In this document: in pieces, positions 34,537 to 45,903 of the stretch
How positions within the stretch are numbered: position 1 is the first letter of the stretch
How the letters are laid out: each line of letters begins with the position of its first letter
Assembly (NCBI GenBank): GCA_014905825.1
Contig: JACGCN010000003.1
Coordinates: forward strand, 2,356,001-2,420,000
Reading direction: 5' to 3'
Source: Lyophyllum atratum
Lineage: Eukaryota > Basidiomycota > Agaricomycetes > Agaricales > Lyophyllaceae
DNA: 64,000 bases
The notes under the pieces: model-generated
The model's input: only the letters and a program-made list of their open reading frames with translations
Database searches by the model: none
What the model was told of the DNA's origin: nothing
Program-made: the position numbers and the translations under genes

Positions 34537-36861
34537 CAATGAAAATATTGATGAGTTCATGCGGAATGTTAAAAAACCGCGGAAGAAGTTCGAGAAGAGG
34601 AGAACCCGAGTCTCCACGCGAGATCGGGTCAGCAGGATTGAGAGCAGATTCAATATACAGGAATTCGGGATGGATGAGAGCCTCAGCTAGAACGGAATAA
34701 GACCGACGCACGCTAAGGTTGATAGCGATGTTCCGGCTACGACTCTTGATGTGCGCACCAATTGCGCCATTGTTATCGGAGTAAACCACAACGCGTTGTT
34801 CGTGGAGCCCCAGCTGTTTCAAGAAAAGGAATGCGAGTTCGATCGCAAGAGTCTCCAGCCAGCAGATGTCACGCCCGGGACGCTTCCAGTCCGGAGCGAG
34901 TTGAAATGCATGCCAGTACGGGCCGATAATAATACCAATGCCCCAGGAGGTGGATGCGTCGACGTACACCTTGAAGTCATGGACTGGGCTGAGAGGCCGC
35001 AGTTTGCGAAACGCGGTATGATCTTCCAGACGCTTCTGCCACCAATAAAGCGTGTCGAGGAAGGAGTTAGAGAGACTGTGCTTGACAAAGGCGTTGTCAT
35101 GAAAACCCGACATGAAGTTCGAGAGTACAGGGAGGTGGGAAGAACCCTCTGGGAATACAAAGCAGACATGCACAAGAGTGCCGTGGATTTGCTGGATCTC
35201 GCGGAGCGTGAAACGCTCCCCCTTGAAATCAGCTGAGAGCATCGAAACGACGCGATGGAGATACTTCACTCTTTTCTTCTCGGGTAATGAGACCCTGTGG
35301 AGTGTCAGATCCCATTCAAAACCAATAAAAGTTGTGGTTGAGAGGAATCTCGTCCCCGTCTTCTCTGGATGCCAAGGAATATTCAAGACCTCTACGAGGG
35401 CCATAGAAGTCTCGTGGTTGTGGGAGTATGAGAATACGCCGTCTGAGAAGCGGCCGAGTGGGTTAGGATAACGGAAATTCTGGATGTCGTCCTCATACTT
35501 GAACAGGCGGTTTTCCGCTCGAGATTCCGCCTGCCAAATATCGACAAGTGCGTTACCAATCTGTCCAGCATTGCTACTGGCCGGACGAGCTCCGAACGGA
35601 TGGACGTGATCAATGTAGAATCCGCCCTCAAAGGAAGCGACGAGGTACGGCTTGTGATTGGGAAGAGCGGGACAAGTACGATGGAAAGCTTTGATATCAA
35701 AAGCAATTCCCTGAGTGCCAGGAGGAGCGTCGGCGACCTTAAGGAGTGGAAGTGTGAGAATGTGAGAATGCGAAAGATGAGAATGAGGGTGAGGGATGAA
35801 ACAGGAGCATGCAAGAGACGGGAGGAAGTAGTGAGTGAAGAGAAAGCAGTATCAGTGGGAAGGGGGAGGGGAAGCAGGGAGTGGGAGTAGAGAGTAAGGA
35901 GTAGGGAGTGGGAGTAGGGAGTGGAGAATAAGGAGTAGGGAGAGGGAGTGGGAGTAGGGAGAGGGAGTAGGGAGAAGGAGTAGGGAGTGGGAGTAGGGAG
36001 TGGGAGTAGGGAGTAGGGAGTGGTAGGGAGTAGGAGTAGGGAGTGGGAGTAGGGAGTAGGAGTAGAGAGTGGGAGTAGGGAGTAGGGAGTTAGGAGAGCA
36101 AGGAAGCGAAAACCAGCGAAGAGAGAGAAGAAGGCAGAAGGAGGAGATGGAGAAACACTCACCGCAGCTGCAACTTTCAAAGCCATATCAAAAGAGGTCG
36201 GGAAATCGTCCTTCGCGATGAAGCTGTTGATCGCGGGCATACCAGAAACCGGGTCGGATTTCGACAGGTTACGGCACACGCGATACTTCTGAGCAACACC
36301 TGGACCACCAATCTGCTCAGAGATGAGGAAAGGGGAACTATGAACAGGTCCGCGAAGAATACGTTCGACGTCCTCCAGGGAGAATGGTCCTGACATGCGT
36401 CCGGCAGCAAGCTCAGTATCAATATACGCCCGGACAACCTCAGGGAATTCGTGAACTGAGCGGTGGTTCGGAATGATGATAGATCTCTCAAGTCTAGGAA
36501 GGTCGCGACCGAGAGGGAAGCCGTGTTCAAGATTAGTGATGAGGCGGGGATAAAACTCTGTAAGGTTATGAGTCAGGAGCATGTCACGGAAGCCGGTGGT
36601 GTTGTAGGGGTGGACTACACGTTCAAATAATTCTATGTCGTGTGACGATGCGTCTGGGGGTCGAGGGCGAATGAGTGTCTTTTCTGTCAGATCGGGATAA
36701 GCCAAAGGAGTGTGGAGTATAAAAGAGCGTGAAGGAGGTTCGAAGGAACCATCCTCAAGCGCGGATGCGCGAGTCAGAGACGCGCCCGCAGGCGGGGTCT
36801 CTGGTAAGGGCGGCGTGCTCCCCGCCGCACAAGGTACAGGCATGGATGGCGTCTGTGCCAT
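34529..36861 (-). CDS. Reverse transcriptase - RNase H of the Ngaro element
   Basis: Two exons (36861-36163 and 35737-34529) give 635 residues in one frame. The start MAQTPSMPVP is the first ATG that leaves a modest overlap with gag; the same frame is open further upstream. RT fingers include YRVCRNLSKSDP, then the palm DIKAFHRTCPALP and the catalytic box LFKYEDDIQNF (YxDD type), then SLPEKKRVKYL. RNase H follows: KVYVDASTSWGIGI, WLETLAIELAFLFL, VVYSDNNGAIGAHI and NPADPISRG carry the acidic active-site residues. A Ty3-like protease or DDE integrase is absent. The intron between the exons is treated separately. Confidence 0.87.
35738..36162 (-). repeat. RT-gene intron filled with a GGGAGT minisatellite
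   Basis: Donor GCG|gtgagt at 36162 and acceptor ttaag at 35738. Removing these 425 bp restores the frame between MALKVAAA and VADAPPGTQGIAFDIK. From about 35860 to 36095 the plus strand is GGGAGT/GGGAGTA/GGAGTA in irregular tandem, so the transcript carries a C/T-rich tract. The plus strand has dense runs of three G with short spacers, a G-quadruplex pattern. Confidence 0.8.
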
Positions 36862-38182
36862 GGCGGTTGTCACAAGGGCGGGAGAGATTCCAAATGACAC
36901 AGAGACGCTTTGGAGTGGTCCCCTTGAAGTTTCGGACGGTGCAGATGCTGTTGTCCGACAACCGCGAGAAGAGTTGCTTTCCGTCCTCGAAAGCGACGGT
37001 AGCGGTGGGGTGGTCACGGTAGCGGTGGCCTCGACCACAGATGAGACAAGTTGCCGCGGAGTCACGAGTGGAGGGGGTCGTCTCCTCACGGGAGGAGGAG
37101 ACGTCCGATCGAAAGGACTGGCGAGGCTGCTTGACATTCCGATTGTCAGCCTCCGCAGGTCGCTTGGAGGAAGACGCGGCTGCAAGCACCGGCTTCGCAT
37201 GTTGGATCATCTTCACCTCGAGGGCGTAGACATCCCAACTAAAGAGAATACCCTGTAAAATCTCCCGGCGTGCCCGGAGCTCAAAACTATACCAGGAGGG
37301 GTACGTCTCCTCGAAGTCCTTCAGCTGGTCGAAGAAATTGAAATGCTTCTCGTATTCAGATGCGAAAGTAGGCTTTGAGGTACCGTCATCCGCAACGACG
37401 GCAGTCTCGGAGACTAGTTTCAAAGCAGCTAGGAAATTCTTGGAGGCCTCCTTGAAGCGCATGGGGGTCAAACACGTGTGCTTGTCATCGCTGCCCCAGA
37501 GAGCTATCATCTTGGGCAGGTCCAGGAGCTGTACCTTCTCCGCAGAAAGCGTGTCGTCAATACCAAACGGCCGGAGCATCTTCGTGTGGACTAGGGAGTG
37601 AGAATGGGTGACTGCTTCGATATGCTCGTTAGTGAAGAAATTGAGCGGGGGGCAAGCCCCATTCTTCATGCCCAACAGATATATTGAGGGGATGGTGACC
37701 GCCTCGGCGCGTGCCATAACGCGAGGGATGGGATTGGTGAGCCGCATGGAACCCAGGAGTTTGTTCCGGATCGAGGAGGCTTCCTTTTCAGTCGCCTTCT
37801 CCGCAAGCCTCTCCGAATCCGCTGCAGTCTTGATAGCCAGCCGTTCCTTGGCGATGGCCCGGGCCAAACCGACAGGTAAAGGTTGCATAGATTGACAAAC
37901 CTGCTCGCTCGTGACAAGCTCCATGAATTCGGCGCGTGAGTACGCATACAGAGGCTGCATAGGTGGGCCGACATCAAGATCGGCAGGCCTAGGGACCGGG
38001 GCATATCTGACAGCTATAGTCTGCGCCAGGCTCGCGTTGTTCGCCCGCTCAATACCTACATTGGCGGCGATACGCGTGATTAGGGGTAACTCAATCCGCG
38101 CGAGAAATGGGAGGTCCTCGAGAAATGGGTCGAAGTCGAAGTCCTCGGGTATGGGCCCTGGGACTTGGGCGTTTGGTAACAT
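36755..38182 (-). CDS. Gag-like protein of the Ngaro element (475 aa)
   Basis: The ATG at 38182 is 28 bp inside A1. A charged helical region (RLAIKTAADSERLAEKATEK) and a middle domain (FEETYPSWYSFELRARREIL) are followed by a basic Ser/Pro linker. Near the C-terminus lie two Cys/His clusters, CLICGRGHRYRDH and CTLCGGEHAALTRDPAC, which could be zinc knuckles for nucleic-acid binding. The stop at 36755 lies inside the start of the RT gene, with a 107 bp overlap in another frame. The frame is intact. Such Gag proteins package the element RNA. Confidence 0.85.
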   Translation of the reverse strand: MLPNAQVPGPIPEDFDFDPFLEDLPFLARIELPLITRIAANVGIERANNASLAQTIAVRYAPVPRPADLDVGPPMQPLYAYSRAEFMELVTSEQVCQSMQPLPVGLARAIAKERLAIKTAADSERLAEKATEKEASSIRNKLLGSMRLTNPIPRVMARAEAVTIPSIYLLGMKNGACPPLNFFTNEHIEAVTHSHSLVHTKMLRPFGIDDTLSAEKVQLLDLPKMIALWGSDDKHTCLTPMRFKEASKNFLAALKLVSETAVVADDGTSKPTFASEYEKHFNFFDQLKDFEETYPSWYSFELRARREILQGILFSWDVYALEVKMIQHAKPVLAAASSSKRPAEADNRNVKQPRQSFRSDVSSSREETTPSTRDSAATCLICGRGHRYRDHPTATVAFEDGKQLFSRLSDNSICTVRNFKGTTPKRLCVIWNLSRPCDNRHGTDAIHACTLCGGEHAALTRDPACGRVSDSRIRA

Positions 38183-38210
38183 GTTTAAGGCAGCGGATTT
38201 GGAGATATAC

Positions 38211-39105
<895 letters not shown>

Positions 39106-40319
39106 TGGTGAGGTGAAAGCACGTGTTTCATACGGTATTACAATCGCTGGGGAATGACTACAAGTGTTATGCGCACAGCGATATCATTCATTTAGAGCAT
39201 ACTTAACACGAAGACAAGGGCGTACATTGCGCCGGCTCCTCAAGAGACGCTCGATGATGCTACCAACTTGATAAACAAGATTTCGAGAAGTGCGTATATC
39301 CTGCTTTCCTTTCCATGACCTCAAAAGCTGAAAGTTCCTTCGCAGCATCAAGCTTTGCGTCTTTCGCTATGCAAGCAATGTTTTACAGATTAATGCCGAA
39401 CCTGAGTTCCTATATCTCTGGGCTTCAAGTGAGATGGTCACTCTGGCAGTGGCCGTAGGTCACTATCACCTAAGATCGAAACTCTATGACATACATCAGG
39501 GGGAGAGATGACTCGCACGATTCAAGTCCATGGCTTCAATTGACAGGCTGTCGACGTTGGTCCTGAAGATTAGGCATCATGTCGTCGCACATGAGTGAAA
39601 GTTCACTAAAAAGATGACGTTGAAGCTCTCATCAGGATCAGCCCCTGACCTCAGCGTCTTTAGCTGCGTATGTTCGTCTGATCATCGCGGAGGTTAACAT
39701 CCTAAGTTCCATTCTCATAGGCGATAATCGTCGTCACTAACCTAGGTAGGTTTTCATCGAGCTGTTTACTTCTTGTCCTAACATGATGCCTCAAAAACGA
39801 CCAACCCTCCTTGAGCGGTCCCGCCCGCCGTTCGAAGTCCAGGCAGTGAAAATTCTCATGACATTACGATCGCACATATCACGATCGGATACAATGACAT
39901 GGATACGAGGCACCCGCAGCGGCTCTAAGAAGGTCTAGCGGTGATCATCAGTAGGACGAACTCTGCTAACATGCACATGACACAGTACTTGGTTACGCGC
40001 CTGTTCGCCTCAACCTCCATTGACCTAAAACTTGCATTTTCGTCATCCCCACGATCAGAGCGGAAGCCTCCATCCAGGATCATGGCAGCGTCGCAGTCGA
40101 CAGCGATCAAATCATCTGTATCATCATTTCTATAGCGCCTGGTGATCTACCTATGCCACAAAACTATTTATAGCGGCTACTACGCCGTTTCATGAAAGTC
40201 TCCTTGTTTACTTCGGGTATCAGAACAGGGACGCCCTCCTGGGGTACATATAAGCAAGACCTTCATCAGCCCAAATTATCAGAACGCGGCGGTTGATCCG
40301 CCTTCAAGTGGTGTTCTCG
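39106..40319. other. 1.2 kb spacer with promoter of the next gene
   Basis: AT-balanced sequence. TATAAG at 40249-40254 lies about 70 bp before the ATG at 40320. No gene seen. Confidence 0.4.
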
Positions 40320-41226
40320 ATGACCAACAGATTCCTTTCTAGTACCCTTTTGATTCTCACCTGCCTCTCACTTCTCTTCGTCTCTGCGATTTTTGTCACC
40401 TCGCTCTTTACCCCTGCGGTTCTTTCGTTATGGCTCAACACAATCTCGACAATTTTGGTGGTCATCTATCATATTGCAATCCTTGTCATTTCGTGGCGTC
40501 ACATGGCGACCTCACATTCTCCTGAGTCTACGAGGAACTCTCCGTCAGCGGTTGCCTACACGGTAACAAGCATAGCATGCCTTTGCCTGATCCTGGGGAT
40601 GCTGGTCATTGCGCTTGGGGTCGAGATGCAATCAGCTGCCGATGGATCGCAGCACCCTCGGCCACTTACAGGGGAAAACTCTCGATGGAATGTGGAAATT
40701 GCACTCTGCGCGTTGATGACCATCGAAGTCTCAAACGCGGTAATAATTCTGGTCCACCTCATCAGGGTTAGAAGAAGGGTGCCTGTGGTGTATGCAGACG
40801 GTCAGGAGAAAGGCAAGTCTGGATGGACAGTCCATGACTACGATAAGTCGCTTTTCCTCCCATCTCCTACGGCACATACTCCTTTGGTGGGTTTCTTGTT
40901 TTCTCCGCAAGTCGAGTACATTCATTTATCCTTAATGCCGTAGTCGAGGTCAGGAACAACGGCTTCCAGGGCAGAGAAGGTGAAGTCCCTCTTCAACCCA
41001 CCAAAGATGTGAGTGATCTCTATACGCAAAAGGGGACAGCGGTACATGAGTTGAACCATATGCATTTGTGTCCAGACCCCCTCCAAGAACTATTCGATTG
41101 AAACCGCCGATGCCATCGAAATTCAGGAGGAATGGAACGCCTTGGAGTTATGTCACCCCCGCGCGTCCTTCCATGTTACAATTCGAGACCCCCATCAGAA
41201 CGACCGCAAATTATAGATTTAGGTAG
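40320..41226 (+). CDS. Four-helix membrane protein (260 aa), unknown function
   Basis: Three exons: 40320-40886, 40944-41008 and 41076-41226, exactly 261 codons. The ATG at 40320 opens MTNRFLSSTLLILTCLSLLF. Four hydrophobic helices follow (LLILTCLSLLFVSAIFV, TILVVIYHIAILVI, YTVTSIACLCLILGMLVIA, IALCALMTIEVSNAVIILVHL). The tail is cytosolic-looking and basic (RAEKVKSLFNPPKIPPPR), ending in RTTANYRFR. The layout resembles the numerous tetraspan MARVEL-like or orphan proteins of Agaricomycetes, but I cannot name a family. Both introns have good borders and hold the frame, which supports the model. Confidence 0.7.
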
Positions 41227-41739
41227 AATGTACGATAGGAAACTGGAGTTGAACTGGAGGCAGGTCCTACTGCTACTCACCTAGTAAATGAACAAATGAG
41301 AACCTGATGAATTTTGGACTTATGTGTAGTCGCAGGATCTACTTACAGGTATTCCATGCCCTTTTCTAAGACTTTTCCGTCATTTCCTGTTGAGCTGCCA
41401 GTGGGCGCTGTTCTAATTGTTCTAACTTCCTACATCCGTCCTTCATCAGAATACTTAGTGGCGCTTACTGACCCCATACCGACCTTGTCGAGCCTAACGA
41501 CGCGCGAACGCACGGTGCCTCGACAGCGGCGGGGATGAAATTGAGAGACGATCACTGCTCACTCAGCTGAGTCTCAGTTAGTACCGTTCATAAGGTGGAC
41601 CAACGCTCGCCCAACAAGTTCCAAGGTGGACTGGGCCGCTGGCTTGGGTGTCCTGTTTGAAACCGAAGTTGGACAAACAAGCTGCAACTCTCGGACCATC
41701 TCGGACCGCATCCTCAACTGCTCCTTCCTCCTAATTTCG
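41227..41739. other. Spacer
   Basis: Nothing recognised apart from the likely 5'UTR of the J-domain gene. Confidence 0.35.
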
Positions 41740-42550
41740 ATGGTACTACATGTTCCCTACCGTCTATCTGCCCTTCCAACACAGTTGCACATTATTATTC
41801 AAGTCAGGCTTGCATCCTCTACAGCCTCAAGGTCTTCGAGCGGAACACACCAATACCCATACCCCACCAATACTCGGCCCACACCTCACCAAATCTTTCA
41901 TCTTTCGCCTGGCGCCTCCCAGAAAGACATTAAGGCCCGATGTCTGCAATTTACCATTTAGGGTACCGAGCTCTGACTGTCTATCTTGTCAGACTATGAA
42001 TTAGTGCGGTGCCACCACCCAGATTCAACGCACTGCCGATCGTTAACACCGTCAGAACGACATGCACGCTTCCAAGCCATCACTGCCGCGTACGACACCC
42101 TTCGTGGAAAGCCCACCTCCGCGACATACGATCCATACATGGAAGAGGTCATGAGACGAAAACAGTATTACCAAGCCCATTACGCCCGCCGCGCTCAGTA
42201 TGCTCGCCCCCAACGAGCGGAATGGCATGCTAGCGCCGATGATAGATGGAAAGATCGAGTGATACTTCTGGTTGGAATACTGGTGAGATTGTTTGGAATA
42301 GAAAGTCGGTTTGTTGCTCATACGCCGTTCTCTCTAGACCCTTGCTGCTGGTCTAGCTCCTGGTCTCTTTTTGCTACCCTTCCGTATGGAGAAGCAACAC
42401 CGATCAGCGGTCTCGAACCTCAGTCAAGCCCGAAGGGAGGCGCGAGAGCTCGGAGAAGAGAGGAGAGATGAACTTCGCAAACGGGCGCGTGATATCAAAG
42501 CACAAGGCAGGGTAGGTACGCGGGATCCGAAGGACGAGGCGCCACGATAA
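41740..42550 (+). CDS. J-domain (DnaJ-like) membrane protein (234 aa)
   Basis: Exons 41740-41941, 41993-42282 and 42338-42550 total 705 nt. An Arg/Ser-rich N-terminus that could be a mitochondrial presequence leads into the J domain: HQIFHLSPGASQKDIKARYY, then ELVRCHHPDS with the invariant HPD, then HARFQAITAAYDTL. After the J domain comes a single membrane helix, VILLVGILTLAAGLAPGLFL. The long charged C-terminal helix includes REARELGEERRDELRKRARD. J proteins stimulate Hsp70 ATPase; a helix next to the J domain suggests a membrane-bound partner in mitochondria or ER. The localisation is inference. Confidence 0.82.
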
Positions 42551-43061
42551 AACGCGTATGACCTCCAGGATCCTTGTGCATCTCGTTCACGCAGCTTTAC
42601 CTATAGGACCTCCACCATTTGACAGGCATCTCGATCATCATCAGTGAACTATGTTTAGAATCCATAAACTAGATATTCATAACCAGTGTGGAAATCGCCT
42701 CTTGCTTTTTCGACCCAGAGGGTAGTCATTTTCCCCGCCTCCTCTACGGGCAAGTCATCTAGGAAACATAAATACAACTTGAAGGACCATCTCCTGCGCT
42801 CAACGCAAAAAGGAGTCTTGCTCGCGAACCATGTTGTGAAAACCATGATTTACCTATGGCCAGCCAATGCCCCGCTCGAATGGGAAGATGATCAAGAACG
42901 AACTCGGAGCATCGACAGGTGCAACGTGGTATACCAACGGCTTTGACCGAAGCATGTTGCATGACGTCTGGATCTCATCGAAGGCCCTCTCTTCGAACCT
43001 ATACGATGTGCGTTTTCCGAAGCTTCAAATTTTGGGTTCCATAGCTGACCGTCTTACAGGC
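42551..43061. other. Spacer, part of an inverted duplicate
   Basis: From about 42985 rightward the sequence is an inverted, diverged copy of 28490-29190. The stretch 42660-42960 (minus) weakly resembles 43640-43830 (minus) around a TGGCTGGCCATA core. Confidence 0.4.
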
Positions 43062-43352
43062 ATAACGCACTAGACGACGCAAACAATGCGAAGTCTCCCG
43101 AGAGCCCTGAGCTTACCTGAGACATCGAAACAACCAAGGCCACCTCTAACGCTCCGCGACATGGGCAAAGCGCCGCGTCTCATGAATTGCGACCATCGAC
43201 GTGGGCGGCGTGTGGGGCTGAAGGTTCTCGCATTCCCTTTCCTGCAGAGAGGCAAGATGAGTGGGCAGACCTTCACCAATTCGCTTTGGACAAGGATGAA
43301 TTTAATCGCAAACTCGAGACAGTCCTGTATATGAGGCGATTTTCGTATGTCA
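43062..43352 (+). pseudogene. Broken inverted copy of the orphan gene at 28651-29116
   Basis: It begins after the same acceptor type (gtcttacag) with HNALDDANNAKSPESPE. A 10 bp insertion made by repeating CCTGAG then shifts the frame. The conserved block RVGLKVLAFPF follows; loss of one T then shifts it again before ERQDEWADLHQFALD. After MRR the last third of the gene is missing, and the sequence jumps to the region that lies downstream of the gene in the first copy (compare 28480-28640 with 43480-43350). It is clearly derived from the same unit, and non-functional. Confidence 0.7.
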
Positions 43353-45845
43353 CCGTCGTGATCATACCATTTGAAACTCTGATATGCTAGATGCCTTCCA
43401 CCCTCTCTTGTCTTTTGACCGCCTGACGTGGCGAAGTATATAACCTTTCTGCCTCGTTCCTCTTCAAAGTCGAGAGCATCTTGCTGTCGGTCGTTCTGCA
43501 GCGGGATGCTGCCCCGAAAGTTATGACCTGGCAACGACTGGACGGCCTACTACCCCAGGGCTTCGGAAACAACTCGGGGGAAAAGCTTGACGCCATCGAT
43601 CGAGCGACGGAATTGAAGAAAGGAAAGAACCACGAGGAAATTCTCAAACGTCCTTGATACTGGGGGGATGCGATCGAGAGCCAAATGCATTGAGAACCAT
43701 GAGACTCGGGAGTTCGTGCTAGCGAACAACGTTTTGTAATCCACGATCCTAATTATGGCCAGCCAGTCTGTAGGCGATAACGTGCATAACCCACTCTCCA
43801 TGTAACACCTGCCATGCGACGCAAATGCCTTCTTCTCCAAAGAAGTGCATGTTACTCCAACCACGGACGTAGCCTCTGGGATGAGTTCCCTTTGCAGGCA
43901 CAGCATCATATTCAGCATCCACTTCTGGCCCTTCATGCTGAGCTCCGCACGATTCGTCCGTCTCGAAAATCTAAGAATGACACCTTGGTTCTTGTACTCT
44001 CCGATCTAAAATTTTAAACCACCAGTGCGTCGCCAAGAGATAGTTTTAGATTTTAGAACAAATCATTCACCGTGTCATATGAGTTTTCATCCGTATGGCA
44101 CCCCAAGCGGGATCACTACCTCTGCTAAGCCGAACTCTTCAGGGGACACGTCCTTCGAGCCCCTTAGTACTGGCCGTTCTCGGATATTCAGGGCGTATAC
44201 CCAGCTCATGGTACCTTAGTGGCATCCGAATACGAGGAAAAGGATACATATGATCACTGATTCAATCAGCTAATCCTCAAGATAAAGTAAAGGGTAAGTA
44301 CTGCTTGAATGAGAAAGGGGTCTGATGCATGGGTGAGGGGTACGACAGTTTTGTCCGGTGTGGCGAGGCCAGGATAGTGAGGCATATCGTAGGTTCCAGT
44401 AACAAGGTAACCAACAACAGCGAGTGTCACGTCTTGACACTTCTGAGGGACAGATTGGGGACAAAACCTTCGATCTGGATAGAACAAGGTACCGCTACGT
44501 TGAAAGTTCGGCGGTTGTGTGCATTTATTGTGCCCTATTGATATCAAACGGAATTGCCAAAATCTGCAGTTGAACCGACGACGCTCGACGACAGTCGACG
44601 ACGTGGACCCTATACGCCGAGGCACTGCTTTCATCTTGCCGATGCCACAGTTTCGGCCATGTCACCTTATTCCTGTCAGGACCGTGACCGCCAGATGCGC
44701 GTTTATCTCTGGGCTTGAGAACTCGGACATGACATCCCCAGCCCGAGGGTACACTCGCGATACAGACCCAATCTGTGGGTATCTTCACAAATTGACGAGC
44801 TTCAGTCTCCTTTTTACAACAGTCGAAGCTTCGCGGTGGCCCGAAATAGCCTCCAACTTATGCGTACGGCCCCGATGTATTCATGATCTAGGGCTCGCGG
44901 GTTCCAGGTAAATTTACTTGCTTGAAAGAGTCAATGGGCTTCAAATGCTGTAATTCACATTCTTACAGGTACACTTTCAAAGAAACCATGGGACTATCCA
45001 AGGGCAGAAACTACGACCATTCCTTGGTCTCGTTTCCCGATGTCCCTTGAGGTTTCTTCAATTACTGGCAGCCGTCAAGGTGGCTGAAGAGCCCATAGTT
45101 ATGGCCCTTCCATCACCAATTGGCCCGATGCCATGCAAACGATGAATCTCAACATTACCAAAAGTAACGTGCCTTCTATCCGGCTGCTGGACGCAGAGCA
45201 CCCCAAGGGCGCTCAGGGCCGAGTGTCTCCGCAAGTTGACAGGATCACTCGCCGAGGTCAGTTACTCTATTGCGTCCTCAGATATTGGACTTATGGAACT
45301 AGCCGACGCCACAGATCTCTAGCAGCTTCTTGCGAGGGTACGGCTGTTCCGACCATTCGCAAATTTGATCGATAGGGTCCTCGATACTCATTGTATGGAC
45401 CCATCTGGAGCCTACCTCCTGACTGCGTTCAGGACGACCATGTGATAGGTCCCCCTGCTGCAGGAAATTCTCCTTCTGGTCAGATTGGTACGCTACCATC
45501 GGTTCTCAAAATTCTGGGCACGATCCTACTGATGACAGGGTTTCCTGCTCGAGGTATGGCTTAACCTGTATGCTCTAACGATATATGTGGTTTCTCCCGG
45601 TGGGAGGACTTGACTTCATCCATTTTCATAATCTTCGAACTTGTGAGCCGGCGGCTTAATATACGCCCATGTAGACGGCTCGCGTTACGTTCACCGGGTC
45701 AGACTGTTATTTTGTCATTGTTGCGGAGTACCTTGACATTGGCATCTCTCGCCTCTATGTCCCCTTTCTTGCGCGGCTCGCGGACCGAATGCACAGACTC
45801 GGTTTGCTGAATATATGGATGTAACCCCAAAAAGCCGGCTTTCAT
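43353..45845. other. 2.5 kb spacer before the laccase
   Basis: The first 130 bp continue the inverted duplicate. A frame at 43550-43936 (minus) reads FASHGRCYMESGLCTLSP and could be a gene remnant, but I cannot place it. Nothing else is supported. Confidence 0.35.
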
Positions 45846-45853
45846 CTATAAAA
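45846..45853 (+). promoter_or_regulatory. TATA box of the laccase
   Basis: TATAAAAT, 51-58 bp upstream of the ATG at 45904. Confidence 0.65.
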
Positions 45854-45903
45854 TCGGCTGGCCCCACTCTTCAGATGAACAGCTACCCCATTTCTATTCA
45901 GAG

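Noticed and set aside
35860..36095. CRISPR-like array
   Set aside because: Short irregular GGGAGT units without spacers, in a eukaryotic intron; it is a minisatellite.
43550..43936. 128-codon minus-strand frame (FASHGRCYMESGLCTLSP)
   Set aside because: May be a gene remnant, but I could not assign a family or intact structure, so it is only mentioned in the spacer entry.
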